Notes: a model not told the origin generated them from the letters alone. A DNA stretch of 64,000 nucleotides from Epiperipatus broadwayi (GCA_028023455.1 JAQFVV010000031.1:9908093-9972092); one strand, 5' to 3'. Positions 1-10,364 are shown, counted from the first letter of the stretch. Program-made: numbers and translations.

Positions 1-950
1 TACCTAACAACTTAGAAAATCTCCATCAGTATCTAATTGTCTCCAATAGTAATAATCGTGAATAATAAGGAAACTCATCAAGGAAATGTCTCAGCTGGCT
101 GGAAGCATTCATACTGGAAACATTCATACTGGAAGAAACAACAAACAAGAAGAAAACAAAGTGTTAAATTTACGTTCAAAATCCTAGGTAAAACATTTGC
201 TTATTTTCGTTTATACTGTAATAGCCATTGCATTTCATTAATTCGTGCGAATCCTCCAAGAGTCTAATTATATGAACTCGATATCATACATAAATGAAGT
301 ATTGATATGTGTGTTTAAATTTCAAATGCTATGTAATACTTTATTATTATTATGTGTGTGCATGAGTAATATGTGCATGATCCTTATATCAATATTATTG
401 GTTAAATTAGATAAATACCAGTGTTTGGTTATGAAAATATACAAGAATATTTAAACTAGTTTAGAAATGTTAATTTAAAAATATGCGTGTGTTTTATTAG
501 ATTTATAAAATGTTTAAATTTAGTAAATAAATGTTAGTTAATAAATTATCTTTAAAATTAAACTTCATTTGTCGGTCAATTCTTTTTATCAATTCCCTTT
601 TATCAAGTCTTTTAACCACTAATTAAGTATAATCTATTAGTGATTACAAACAACTGAGCTAGTCGTGGATTTAGGCATTGAGTTAGTGGCCACTGTTCAA
701 AGTGCGTTGTCTATTCTTTTAGTATTCTTTTAGAATAAACAGCTGGCGCCCTGTTTATACACAAACAAAAAAGTGCTTTGGATTTGGTGTTGAACTCAAC
801 AGCCGAGAAGAAGCTATGTCCTGGAAATGTAATGCTAGTTATATACTTTATAGCTATCGTTTGAGCATACATACTCTCCGAGTATGTTCTTCACTGTCTA
901 AGAGACCGGTGTTTCAATTTCACATATTTGAACCTGGTTCAATATATAAA
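1..950. other. AT-rich stretch without recognised gene
   Basis: No reading frame resembles a known protein. A short imperfect duplication (ggaaacattcatac, twice) lies near 94-130. A TGGCGCCCTG at 744-753 resembles the primer-binding motif of LTR retroelements and recurs at 20123, but nothing around it here proves an LTR. Confidence 0.5.
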
Positions 951-1180
951 ATTAAGTTCCAACCAGTAACCACCTAAACATTCACAGTAAAATATAGTAA
1001 TCAATATTTCTCACTGCTGTCAAGGCAACCTTCACATCTTTTAATAGCAAGAATGGAATCCATTCTTACTAATGGTCCATTGAATATATATGGACACTTA
1101 AAGCTTGCAACTTGACTACAGAATATGAAATATTGATACATTGAAGTTTAAATAAACCTCTTTAAACATGAAATAAACAT
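951..1180 (+). repeat. 230-bp direct repeat, copy 1
   Basis: This block starts attaagttccaaccagtaac and ends aaatgaaataaaca-like sequence. It recurs at 1308-1537 with about three substitutions that I can count (for example cacatc/cacacc, actaat/attaat, gaatat/gagtat). The two copies are separated by 127 bp of other sequence. No TG..CA ends, so an LTR pair is not supported; a recent local duplication is the simplest reading. Confidence 0.85.
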
Positions 1181-1307
1181 GTCACAGTAATGCAGACTAA
1201 TAAATAGTCAATTAACATTACAAACTGCAATACTTTTAAATTGCCCATGTATTATTTAGAAATAATAAGCGAAATAGTGCCTAAAGCTAATCTGGGATAA
1301 TGATATA

Positions 1308-1531
1308 ATTAAGTTCCAACCAGTAACCACCTAAACATTCACAGTAAAATATAGTAATCAATATTTCTCACTGCTGTCAAGGCAACCTTCACACCTTTTA
1401 ATAGCAAGAATGGAATCCATTCTTATTAATGGTCCATTGAATATATATGGACACTTAAAGCTTGCAACTTGACTACAGAGTATGAAATATTGATACATTG
1501 AAGTTTAAATAAACCTCTTTAAACATGAAAT

Positions 1532-1537
<6 letters not shown>
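1308..1537 (+). repeat. 230-bp direct repeat, copy 2
   Basis: Second copy of the 951-1180 block in the same orientation, offset 357 bp. Its right edge runs straight into a CA/TA microsatellite, whereas copy 1 continues into unrelated sequence, so the duplication boundary is visible. Confidence 0.85.

Positions 1538-1585
<48 letters not shown>
1534..1585. repeat. (CA)n(TA)n microsatellite
   Basis: About 15 CA units followed by about 11 TA units. It separates the direct repeat from the Penelope-like fragment and is probably the truncation point of the latter. Confidence 0.95.
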
Positions 1586-1885
1586 TGTAAGAAGGTTTAC
1601 ATAGGTCAGAGTAGTTTGAGTTTAAATGAAAGAATAAAGGCTCATAAAAGTAGAGTTAAACATAGATATCTTAGTTCTGCTTTGTATGTCCATGAAAAAG
1701 ATACAGGCCACACTATTGATTTTGATGAAGCTAAGGTTGTCTTCTTTGAGAGAAATGAAATCAAAAGAAGAATTAAAGAATCTTTATTATTGAAAATTTA
1801 TTATTCTGAAGCAATTAATTTATTTACGAGTTATTTTAATATTAAAGGTGGACGGGAAGTGAATGGATTTGTGGGAAATGTTTAA
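1586..1885 (+). pseudogene. Penelope-like element fragment, GIY-YIG endonuclease C-terminus
   Basis: The frame opened by the TGT at 1586 reads CKKVYIGQSSLSLNERIKAH, which is the C..VYIGQ..LSLNERIKEH-type core of the GIY-YIG nuclease that ends Penelope-like (PLE) polyproteins. It continues with SALYVHEKDTGH, a charged stretch, and KESLLLKIYYSEAINL before the stop at 1885. In PLEs this domain nicks target DNA for reverse transcription. The reverse transcriptase and the N-terminal part of the nuclease are missing, replaced by the TA microsatellite, so this is a 5'-truncated copy. The ATG at 1616 is inside the domain and not a real start. The PLE tail follows directly. Confidence 0.8.
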
Positions 1886-2030
1886 TATTATATATATTGT
1901 GTAGTTTTATTGTGTAGTTTTTGTAGTTCTTTACACTTGAGAAGTCTGCTTGTAGCAGTGAAACTTTTCAGTGTTTTAATATTATTTTTATGCTGGTCTG
2001 GTTGAATTTTGGATTTGGGGTAGTTTTGAT
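1886..2030 (+). mobile_element. Penelope-like element non-coding tail (pLTR-like)
   Basis: The sequence after the GIY-YIG stop recurs at 34462-34622 in front of another PLE body, including the shared words gtgtagtttttg, cacttgagaagtctgcttg and tgctggtctggttgaattt. This marks it as the terminal repeat of a PLE family. A hammerhead-like fold is embedded at 1933-1974. Confidence 0.75.
1933..1974 (+). ncRNA. degenerate hammerhead-ribozyme-like fold in PLE tail
   Basis: Seen directly: ACACT at 1933-1937 pairs with AGTGT at 1970-1974 (helix I); CTGC at 1946-1949 pairs with GCAG at 1955-1958 around a TTGTA loop (helix II); GAAA at 1960-1963 follows helix II. Between helices I and II lies TTGAGAAG, which resembles the CUGANGA core but is off by a base or two. 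PLE terminal repeats are known to carry small type I hammerheads with very short helix III. I infer a decayed ribozyme; cleavage activity is doubtful. Confidence 0.4.
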
Positions 2031-2071
<41 letters not shown>

Positions 2072-2072
2072 A
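2031..2072. repeat. (TA)n(TG)n microsatellite
   Basis: TA repeats run into TG repeats immediately after the PLE tail, a common position for microsatellites at PLE ends. Confidence 0.9.
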
Positions 2073-2463
2073 ATTTGTATCATCTGACAGGAATTGTGAA
2101 AAGTTGTAAACATTTTTCCTTATGGGTAAATAAATATTGTAACACTTTAGTCTCTATATAACATCAAGAGATTGCATTTAAATGTATATACTTTTGAACA
2201 CAGAAAGCATTTAGTTTGCTAGTTTCATTAATTATTGTTTATTAACACCTGATAATTATTTTTATCATATGAAAATTTAGACAGATATTTTCATATATTT
2301 TAAAATTCAAACTTTCCCATGTCTTAAAAATTATCAATTTATATCATTAGACTGAACAATGGAACAGTCTATTATTTATAAGAAATTATGAAAGGTTGTT
2401 AACTTTCTTTCCTTACCTTTCCTTAAGTCATAAATAAATACTGTATTTCCACAAACTATAAAA

Positions 2464-2524
<61 letters not shown>

Positions 2525-2972
2525 CAAAATAATTCTGTATTATTTTACTCTAGTTTTGACAAATACAACTGCATTAACTTAATATTTTTTAAAGCTTAAT
2601 AAGCCTATGTTTCAGTTATTAAAGCTTAATTATATATTAATTCTCTGCACACTTTTGTAGAATATATGGATACATTAAGATGTAATTAAAACCTCTATTC
2701 CACCACATAATTTTGAAAAATGTACATTGAAGTGTAATAATTTGGTATTGCTAAATAGATCAAGACCTTGTTTAATGTATGTTTGCTGGTTTAATAAGAA
2801 ATACACACCAAGCAAATCATTTCCTTTTTATAGCTGCTTTTATTTATGAGTTTAAAGAATATATGGTGTTATAGTAGTTTTAAGTATATCGTCAAAAAAT
2901 ATTACTCATGAAGAAGTAGAGATGAAATTATTCCAACTGCTTGTGTTTATTTAAAACCTAAATATATCTATC
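2073..2972. other. AT-rich stretch with (TA)n tract
   Basis: No gene seen. A pure TA tract of about 28 units lies at 2467-2523. The last ~40 bp (2973-3015) resemble 32112-32155 (gaattttaaa.tttatatttgagtta), so a dispersed repeat abuts the broken Gypsy element. No match to the LTR at 6865-7679 was found here. Confidence 0.5.
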
Positions 2973-2973
2973 T

Positions 2974-3468
2974 TTAACTGAATTTTAAAGTTTGTATTTG
3001 AGTTACATACATATATATATATATTCTTACCTTTTTTCCTAGAATCATGAATGCATTAGGACCGCATTTTTGAATGATTTTGTATGGACCTTCAAATAAA
3101 GGGAAAAATTTCTTATATTGCTTCTCGCTCATTTTACTCACAGGCTGAGTTTTGACATAAACCCAATCTCCTATCTTAAAATGTACTGGACTATTATTCC
3201 CTCTTTTCTTTCTCTGTTCAGCTTTTTTCTTTAAACGCTCTCTGGCACAACTCCGATCCTTCGCTATGTCTACTGTTTCATTCTCGGTGGGCAAGCAACA
3301 CTTGAGAAGGGAAGGTTCAAGATGGCCATAATGTAATCGTTCAGGGGCAAACCCAGTAGACTCGTGGTAAGTGCAATTAATAATTTTCACTATTTGAGGA
3401 AGTACTTTCACCCAATGTTTATGATTTTCCTTCAAATGTGCACGAAATAAGTTTCCCAATTCCTTCAT
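2974..3468 (-). pseudogene. Gypsy integrase C-terminal part
   Basis: Encodes the end of the integrase: a helix rich in LFRAHLKENHKHW, a conserved TYHESTGFAPERLHYGH motif typical of the region after the catalytic core in Ty3/Gypsy integrases, a charged linker, and a C-terminal SH3-like segment containing FKIGDWVYVKT and FPLFEGPYKI. The last ~15 residues come from a TA microsatellite and are not integrase. It is out of frame with the catalytic core by a shift near 3468, so the Met here is not a start. Part of one polyprotein, not a gene of its own. Confidence 0.8.
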
Positions 3469-3848
3469 CTTTCACACGGGTTAGATTGGGGATTCCTTAT
3501 AGAAGTTAGGATATGGTGTATGTTTTCCTGTTGTATCCAACTTTTCCATTCCTTCGATATAAATGGCATCCCATGGTCACTCAAAATTGCACGCGGCCTT
3601 CCCACCTGAACGAATTGTTTCTTCTTTAAAACAGCAATAGAATTTTTTGTATCAGCTTTGTGCAATGGGTAAGCCTGTACCAGCTTCGAAAACACGTCGA
3701 ACATCACCAAGATATATTTATATTGATGAAACGAAGGTAATGGGCCATAAAAATCGATGGCCAACAATTCATTTGGGTTTTGGGCTATAATAGGAGTCAA
3801 TATTCCCGCATAATTTTTTATTTGCCGGTTTATTTTGTCTGCATACAT
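3465..3848 (-). pseudogene. Gypsy integrase catalytic core (DDE)
   Basis: Contains LLAIDFYGPLP (first catalytic Asp), ILSDHGMPFIS (second Asp) and NPQSNPCER (catalytic Glu), the DD35E triad of retroelement integrases, which joins element DNA to the host chromosome. It reads in a different frame from the zinc-binding part just upstream (shift near 3810, close to a run of six T) and from the C-terminal part just downstream, so no intact integrase can be made. All three acidic residues are kept. Confidence 0.85.
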
Positions 3849-4086
3849 GACATGTCTGAAGTGTAGTAATAATCGACCTATACATATTTGGCCAATAATA
3901 CCACCTCTGCAAAATTTTATTCACTTTAAGTGCACCATAGTGTCCATATGTCCTATGTACATAATTTATTAAGCGCATTCTTAAGCTTTTGGGTATGACT
4001 ATTCTCCAGTAATCGGTTCCTTCTTTGACTTGAAACATCAACGTTCCGTTTATCATTTTATACCGATTTATTTTATTACTATTTTT
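3769..4086 (-). pseudogene. Gypsy integrase N-terminal zinc-binding part
   Basis: HRTYGHYGALKVNKILQRW and CHVCRQNK form the HHCC zinc-binding module in front of Ty3/Gypsy integrase cores. The segment lies in the same frame as the upstream RNase H but is cut off from it by the TAA at 4087-4089, which sits in the linker between the two domains. After CHVCRQNKPANKK the frame is wrong and ends at 3769; the true continuation is in the frame of 3465-3848. Confidence 0.8.
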
Positions 4087-5280
4087 TTATGCGTAGGTTT
4101 GCTTGCGTAAGTCGGTATCATTGTAACACTGTATTATCTTTTTGCATGTGGGATCGAATGACTGAAAAATTTTTATCCTCTTCATGTCCCTTTCCATCGA
4201 CTTATCGGCATCTATTATAAGTGGAGTTAAACGTGCTCCCTCTAATGTTAAGTTTTGACCTGTGCCCGGTACCGGATTCCGACTCAATATGTCCGGCACG
4301 ATATTTTCCTTCCCTGAGCAATGAACCACTCGGTAATTAAATCTTTGTAAATATAACGCCCACCTTATAAGCCTATCATTTGTTAAGTAGCATTTATTTA
4401 TAAACTCTAGACTCTTGTGATCCGTAATAATAATAATCTCGGATCCTAATAGTAAATGTTTAAGTTTATTTAATGCCCATATGATGGCCAGTGCTTCTCT
4501 TTCCGTAGTCGTATAATTTCTTTCTGCAGAGTTTAAATTTCTACTTAAAAAATACAAGACTTGCGGTCTTTTTTCTTTATTCTCTTGAAATAATACGGCC
4601 CCCAACCCCACTTTACTGCTATCAGTCTGGAGCATAAAAGGTTTATTAAAATCCGGGTACGCGAGTGTGACATTTTTTTCAAAATTTTCTTTAATTTTGT
4701 TGAATGCCTCGCTTTGTTTTTTAGTCCACTCCCACCTGCTTTCTTTTCTAAGCAGTTGTAAAAGTGCTTCCATGTCTACAGAAAAATTCTCGTAAAACCT
4801 CTGATAAAAACCACATATACCTAAGAATGACCTAATTTGTTTTCTATTCTTAGGTTGAGGAAAACGACGAATAGCGTCAATCTTATCGGGATGAGGTCTC
4901 ACTCCTTGAGCACAAACGAGATGCCCTAAAAACAAAATTTCTTTTTGCAATATATTACTTTTTTTTAGGTTTATCGTCATATTTTTCTGCTGGCATTCTT
5001 GAAAAAATATATTTAAACTTTCCAAATGTTCTTGAGATGACCGTGATGCTATGACAACGTCATCCATATAATATACAATAAGTTGTTTTATCCTATTGGA
5101 TAACACCTGATCCAAACATCGAAGTAACCCCGATCCACTGTTAACCAACCCAAATGGCACTCGCTGAAACACATATGTATATCCCTCATATCTAAATGCG
5201 GTGTATTTTTGGTGTTCTACATGTAGTGGCATCTGCCAATAACTCGATGTTAGATCGAAAGATGAAAAATATTTCTTCTC
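4087..5280 (-). pseudogene. Gypsy reverse transcriptase (palm/thumb) and RNase H
   Basis: The frame begins right after the TGA at 5281-5283 with KKYFSSFDLTSSYWQMPL (RT motif with the first catalytic Asp), then FQRVPFGLVNSGS, the YMDD catalytic box at about 5059-5070, and FLGHLVCAQGV and SFLGICGFYQRF typical of Ty3/Gypsy RT. RNase H follows: MLQTDSSKVGLGAVL, TTTEREALAIIWAL and IITDHKSLEF. It copies element RNA into DNA and removes the RNA strand. The catalytic YMDD is intact; the product is cut off from the N-terminal fingers by the in-frame TGA. Confidence 0.9.
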
Positions 5281-6765
5281 TCAAAATTCCAATAGTAAGT
5301 CTGTGATACGCGGTGGCACATCTCTATCCAGTATCATAATGGCATTTAACTGACGCGCATCTAAACACACTCTCATTGAACCGTCTTTTTTTTTTACGAT
5401 CACCAGAGGATTAATATATGGGGATTGCTGTTTTTTTATGATACCCCATTTTTCCATCTGTTGTATTTGTTTGTCTACTTCACTTTTATATTTAACTGGA
5501 ATGGGGTATGACCTGCCCTGGAAGTGAGTCTCTGTTTTTACTTTGATACGATGCGTATAACCCTTTATAATCCCAGGATTCATAGCAAACACTTGTTTGT
5601 ACCGCTGCAATATCTCTCTAAGTCGGTCTTTCCAGTCACTATTATTCTTTTCTAACTTGCTTACTTTATTGTCTATCTCCATATCAATATCATCTACTCT
5701 CACACATGCTATCCTATCGCTTAGTTTACTACGATCACTAAAGGGTACTTTTTCATTTTTTATTATTACTACCTTTTCATTAAAATTGATTTTTGTCCCC
5801 GTTTGATACATAAAGTCAGACCCCAGTATCATATCTTCTATTAAACCTGGCATAGATAATAGCGTATGTTGTATTATATTTTTTTTTCCCATTTGTATTT
5901 CTCCATATACTTGCACGGGGTCGAGTTTGACTTTTTTTTCATTTGCCATAGTTATTTCCGATTTCTTTAATGGTAACGTATGCAGTGATCCCTTCTGACT
6001 TCTGATTTGATTGAGCATTTTGTTCGAGATTATGGAGACCTGGCTCCCCGAGTCCAACAGAGCTTGTACTTCAATCCCCTGTAATTTTACTGCAATCACA
6101 GGGCATGTTTGCTCTGCCATTGTCTGAATTCTTTCTTCTTCTTCTATAATAACATTTAATAATTTGGGATGCGTTTCTTCTCCCTCTTCTTGTTGCTGCA
6201 TATTTTCCTCATCCCTTAGTGCTTCCAAGACTTCCTCTAACCCTTTGTATATGCACGTCTTTAATCTATTCTGTATATTTCTTGGCATATTTCTGCTTAT
6301 TATATTCATAATCTGGCATTCTGGGATCGGATATTCAATTACTCTTCTTAACTTCGCCATTTGTTTCAAGAAAAATTGTCTATACCCCATCCCCTTTTGT
6401 TTTGAATATTTTTCCATTTCTACATCCCTTCGTAATCTTTCTTGCCTTTCTACATTCCAAAATCTTCCTATCAGAGCTTTAGTGTACTGTTTAAAACTAT
6501 TGGGCTTCTCATTTATAGTTCTCCACCATTCTCTTGCTGTGCCTTCCAGATAGCTACTTGCTATGATTATTTTTACCTTCTCTCCTACTTTGTATATATC
6601 AAAACACTCTTCTAGACTTTCTATGTGTTCGAATAATGTTCCCTCATTTTTCCCTTAGAAAATTATTATCTCCATTCCATCTTGCATTTTTACTCGAGCT
6701 ATATTTTCAATTACTTCCTGTAGTACTAACTCTCCCCCGATGGAGTACTGACCCCATAATCCCAT
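5281..6765 (-). pseudogene. Gypsy gag, protease and RT N-terminus
   Basis: The most upstream in-frame ATG is at 6763-6765. A TAA at 6655-6657 interrupts it after about 36 codons. The frame then shows a capsid-like segment (ASSYLEGTAREWWRTI, FKQYTKALIGRFW), a glutamine/glutamate-rich stretch, the aspartic protease motif ALLDSGSQVSII (DSG at about 6046-6054) and the RT fingers (FQGRSYPIPVKYKSEV, PLVIVKKKDGSMRVCLDARQ) up to the TGA at 5281-5283. No CCHC zinc knuckle is seen. Gag and pol share one frame with no visible slippage site, a single-polyprotein layout known in some Ty3/Gypsy lineages. Confidence 0.85.
6655..6657 (-). other. premature TAA in gag
   Basis: In-frame with the ATG at 6765 and with all downstream gag-pol sequence to 3769, it would end translation after about 36 residues. 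Alternatively translation starts further downstream and the first 36 codons are leader; the next downstream ATG lies inside the capsid-like segment, which argues for a genuine break. Confidence 0.6.
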
Positions 6766-6858
6766 CTGAAATCCACCCCCTTACTAAAAAATTTTTTTTT
6801 TCCTTTTTTTTTTGATCTCTGGGCATTTCTCTTGTTAACGAGCCTGACACGTTGGAAG

Positions 6859-6864
6859 CGCCAT
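6859..6864 (-). promoter_or_regulatory. possible primer-binding site of the Gypsy element
   Basis: On the minus strand TGGCGCTTCCAACGTG begins at 6864, between the LTR-like region and gag. It resembles the TGGCGCCCAACGTG type used with tRNA-Lys primers, with changes in the middle. The match is imperfect and the position of the LTR end is uncertain, so this is tentative. Confidence 0.35.
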
Positions 6865-7679
6865 TTTCTATTTTTCCTCCTCTTCCTCCTCTGTGACACT
6901 ACAATTCTTTTCCTTCCCCTAATAACTGAATCTTAATTGTTAGAATCGCCGCCGAGGGCACCACCAAGGATTTCTCTCTTGGAACCTGGCCACGAAGCTT
7001 TATGTAAACCTGGTCTTATTTATTTTCGAATGGCGATTCACCGATTACAAATTTTGTTTATAATCTGACAGAGGTTTTCACTTAAGGACACTAACTAATT
7101 ATTATAAATAATTAAAGAATTCAAATATACGTTGGGTACAAAAAAAAAACTTTCCTTTATTATTATTATTATTAATAACATTATATTTCTGCCCGATCCA
7201 GAGAGAACTGACTTACAATTTCTGATTTTCAAACTGTTAACTTTCTAAGTATTCTTCCCAAATATCTACCATGGATTTACTCATGCCGACACTAACACTG
7301 CAGATTCTAGCAGGTGTGTATACAAAGGCGACTTATAGTATATAATCTTTCCTGAAGTTTATTTTTAAACCCCGCTTTATTTGGTAAATAACTTGTAAAA
7401 ACTTAAAATGAACATATAAGTGTCTTTCATTTTCTTATACTTTCAACACTTGCCTTATTTTCTGCTAACAAGCAAGTAACGCCTAAGGTTCTCTGTTGCT
7501 TGGCAGCGCACTTTTATACCCCCACCCTGTTGTTACCCTCTAGATCGAACAGATATTAAATAATTTAACATACAGTCATACCAATATTTCATAAAAATAT
7601 TTAACGAGAATTAACATAAATAGTTTACAATATTAAATAAATTTATTTCCCCACCTCTATTGTTGAAACATTCGTAACA
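6865..7679 (-). repeat. 5' LTR of the Gypsy element (approximate limits)
   Basis: On the minus strand the stretch begins TGTTACGAATG (7679) and carries a TATA box near its middle, as expected for U3-R-U5. Its end is uncertain: either GTCACA at 6893 or the base before TGGCGC at 6864. There is no second copy in the window to confirm the limits. Confidence 0.5.
7512..7518 (-). promoter_or_regulatory. TATA box in Gypsy LTR
   Basis: TATAAAAG on the minus strand, preceded by a G-rich run (GGGTGGGGG), inside the putative LTR and pointing towards gag. Transcription would start near 7485. Confidence 0.5.
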
Positions 7680-8540
7680 AATATAATAAACGAAAAATAA
7701 ATCAAAAATAAAGTTCTATTACGCTTTAACTAAAGATCCCATTAAATGAAAAGTTTATAATTACCCTGATCAATCAGAGCAAAGTGGCCTGACTTTCATA
7801 GATTCACATTCCATTTGTCGTGCCTTTGTCCTTGTATATGAGAATTCTGGTGTGTCCATGGATGTTCCTTTGGTTGTCCGGCTAGCTATATACATTTCTT
7901 TCCATTCCTAGACTCTTTCGGTAGCTTCATTCAGATGGAGTGGCGGTCAATTCCCCAAAGGGGAAGGTTTTGGTAGCTTTAGCCACTATGCATTTGAAAA
8001 GAGTCCGCAAAATAAGTTTCTATAATAATTTCTGATTCGGAGCACAGCTTTTCTCTTTTTTTTTCTTTATTGTCCTTGCTGGTCTCTCAAGTCAACTGAC
8101 TTACTCTAAAAGCGATTTTATCTCTCTTTCTCTTATCTTTTTTTTTTCTTTTTTTTTTTTAATTAGCGTAATAGCAATTATTAACCAAATACTTTTAGTT
8201 TGTGAAAGTTTCAACAATAGAGTCTAATTACTACCAACAATCTAATTTTGTTTTCTTTTCCCCACCCTTTTATCTCTTGAGTTTTCTTCCTTTTAATTAA
8301 ACACTTTTAACATTTTTGACAATAAATTATAGTTTTTCTTTTTTTCTTTTTTTTTTTTAAAAAATTGCTCAAATTTATAGCAAAAATAAAAATTTAAGAT
8401 TTTACCCTTCCCATTAAATTAAAATCATTTGTTAATTTTTATTTTATAAACTATTTTACTTCGGAAAATATCTATGACGAAATTATAAATATGTGAGCTT
8501 ATATATATATGAGCTGACTTAAAATATCAGCTCAATATAT
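7680..8540. other. pyrimidine-rich intergenic stretch
   Basis: No gene seen. Several long T/TC tracts (8060-8160, 8335-8360) and a small inverted pair gagctgactta..tatcagctc near 8508-8533. It joins the Gypsy LTR and the RTE element. Confidence 0.5.
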
Positions 8541-8569
8541 ATATATCATTATCAACCATTATCAATCCA

Positions 8570-9292
8570 CTGCAGGATGAAGGTCTCTCCAAGTTTAATC
8601 CATCTTCTCCGATCTTTAGTTTCTCTTCTCCACATCACCCCTGCACAATTTCTTATTTCATCCATCCATTTCACATGTGGTCTCTTTCTGGGTCTTTTAC
8701 AATCTCTTGGAATCCAGTTTAAAATTTCAATTGTCCATCTATTATCATCTCTTTTAGCAATATGTCCAGCCCAACTCCACTTCAGTCTTTTAATTTTTTC
8801 AATGAGGTCAGTAACACTTGTTTGTTCTCTTATCCATACATTGCGTTTTCAATCTCTTCTTGTTACTCCCAACATATACCTCTCCATACTTTTTTGAGGG
8901 GTCTGAAATTTCTGTATTGCTCTTCTATTGAGTGTCCAAGTCTCAGATCCATAAGTAAGAACTGGTAAAACACATTTATTAAAAACCTTCCTTTTCAAAC
9001 ACATAGGCATATTTCCTTTTAGTATCAAGTTATTTCTACCAAAAGCAATCCAACCAAGTTTAATTCTATGATTAATTTCCTCCATTATGTTTCCATCTGT
9101 ATTAATAATCTGACCAAGGTATTTGTAACTGTTAACTTTTCCTAATTCATCATAATCAATCTTTATTTTCATATTTTGAGCAAATGGATTAAACATTACT
9201 TTAGTCTTTTTAACATTTATCTTTAGTCCTACTTTCCTCTGATAACTCCTGCAACATTTCCTGCAGCTCTGAAGCATTATTTGCAAAAACAA
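8570..9292 (-). pseudogene. RTE thumb and C-terminal region (copy a)
   Basis: KINVKKTKVMFN, NSYKYLGQIINTDG, INHRIKLGWIAFGRN and LTYGSETWTL are the conserved post-catalytic blocks of RTE-type RT. The end of the protein (KWSWAGHIA.., WKPRD-like basic block, LGETFI..WIDN) is read in another frame over 8570-8850 and is best seen in the short copy at 60012-60333. The plus-strand frames over this stretch are antisense and not genes. Confidence 0.8.
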
Positions 9293-9925
9293 CTACATCA
9301 TCTGCGAAATCTAAATGATTTAAATAATCTCCATTTACTGTCACTCCTTTAGTTTCCCATTTTAATCCACAAAATAGTTCTTGCAACATTGCTGTAAAAA
9401 GTTTTGGAGATATGGAGTCACCTTGTCTTACACCTTTCTCCCAGTATCATTATGTAATCTAATTGTTGCTGTTGCATTTTTATAAATATTCTTTAAAATA
9501 TGACAATATCCTGGATTTATACCTTGATGATCTAATGCTTTAATCACTGAAGAAATGTTTATAGAATCAAATGCCTTTTCATAATCTACAAATCCAAAAC
9601 ATAATGACAACTCATATTTATTTGTTCTTTCTATAACTTCTCTCAGTACCTGAATATGATCTACTGTACTAAAACAACTTTTAAATCCAGCTTGTTGTCT
9701 TAGTTGATGGAAATCCAATGTTCTCTGTAGACGAGTTGTAATTATCTTGGTAAAAATTTTATATAAAACTGAAAAAAGGCTGAGAGGTCTGCAATTTTTA
9801 ATATCTTCTTTATCACCTTTTTTAAATATTAATATTATTACTGCATTCTTCCAATCATCTGGTACATCTTTATCATTTAGACATTTGGTATATAACTTTG
9901 CTAAAAAAAATTTCTGTTTCTTCAC
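9293..9925 (-). pseudogene. RTE reverse transcriptase core (copy a)
   Basis: Contains VILIFKKGDKEDIKNCRPLS, AGFKSCFSTVDHIQVLREV, CFGFVDYEKAFDSI (catalytic Asp), GVRQGDSISPKLFTAML and, after a frame break near 9428, HLDFADDVVVF. FADD at 9297-9308 is the catalytic box and is intact. A frame break at 9428 and another near 9240 interrupt the domain. Confidence 0.85.
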
Positions 9926-10364
9926 CTGCTTCTTTTAATATATCAATTATAATTCCATCATTACCTGGAGCCTTTCCTTTCTTCATACATTTAATTGCAT
10001 TTCTCACTTCTTCATTTAAAATTTTGGGCAATTCAGAAGATGTAATAGATATAGGAGGTACTTGTTCTTTATTACTATATAATTCTTGATAAAAATTTTC
10101 TACCAATTTCATGATGTCATCTCTCTTTTTAGTAATAATTCCATCTTTTTTTCTTATTGCCGATATAAATTTCTTACCAATACCAAAATGTTGTTTTACA
10201 TTCTTAAGACTTCTATTTTCTTCCACAGCGTTTCTTGCTAGTTCACAGTTATACTTTCTTATATCATTTTCAACTCTTTTCCGCACCACTTTACAAAATT
10301 CGAGATATTCAATTCTTTTTAATGCATCATTTTTGTATAACTTCATATTTCTTCTTTTCTTCAA
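9873..10364 (-). pseudogene. RTE linker and RT N-terminus (copy a)
   Basis: A basic helical segment (ENDIRKYNCELARNAVEENR) is followed by HFGIGKKFISAIRKKDG, a conserved RTE motif, and by the first RT block EVRNAIKCMKKGKAPGNDGI. It ends at a frameshift within an A-rich run near 9900, where the next RT block continues in another frame. Confidence 0.85.

Larger units (their letters stand above)
2974..7679 (-). mobile_element. Ty3/Gypsy LTR retrotransposon, defective, 3' LTR missing
   Basis: Reading the minus strand, the order is LTR, possible primer site, gag, protease, reverse transcriptase, RNase H, integrase: the Ty3/Gypsy order. From the ATG at 6765 to 3769 the coding sequence stays in one frame interrupted by stops at 6655-6657, 5281-5283 and 4087-4089; frameshifts near 3810 and 3468 then move it out and back. 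Coding homology stops near 3025 in the integrase C-terminus, where a TA microsatellite begins. I do not find a second LTR below 2974, so the 3' end was lost. Frame integrity otherwise suggests a moderately young insertion. Confidence 0.85.

Noticed and set aside
951-1537. The 230-bp repeat pair as LTRs of a small element
   Set aside because: The ends lack TG..CA, only 127 bp lies between them, and no primer site or polypurine tract is present.
6164-6553. Plus-strand frame of 129 codons
   Set aside because: Antisense to Gypsy gag on the minus strand, which has clear capsid and protease motifs.
8577-8968. Plus-strand reading frames of 68-106 codons
   Set aside because: They are antisense to the C-terminal region of the minus-strand RTE copy; the same shadow frames recur at 24328-24582, 56230-56454 and (reversed) 59929-60340.
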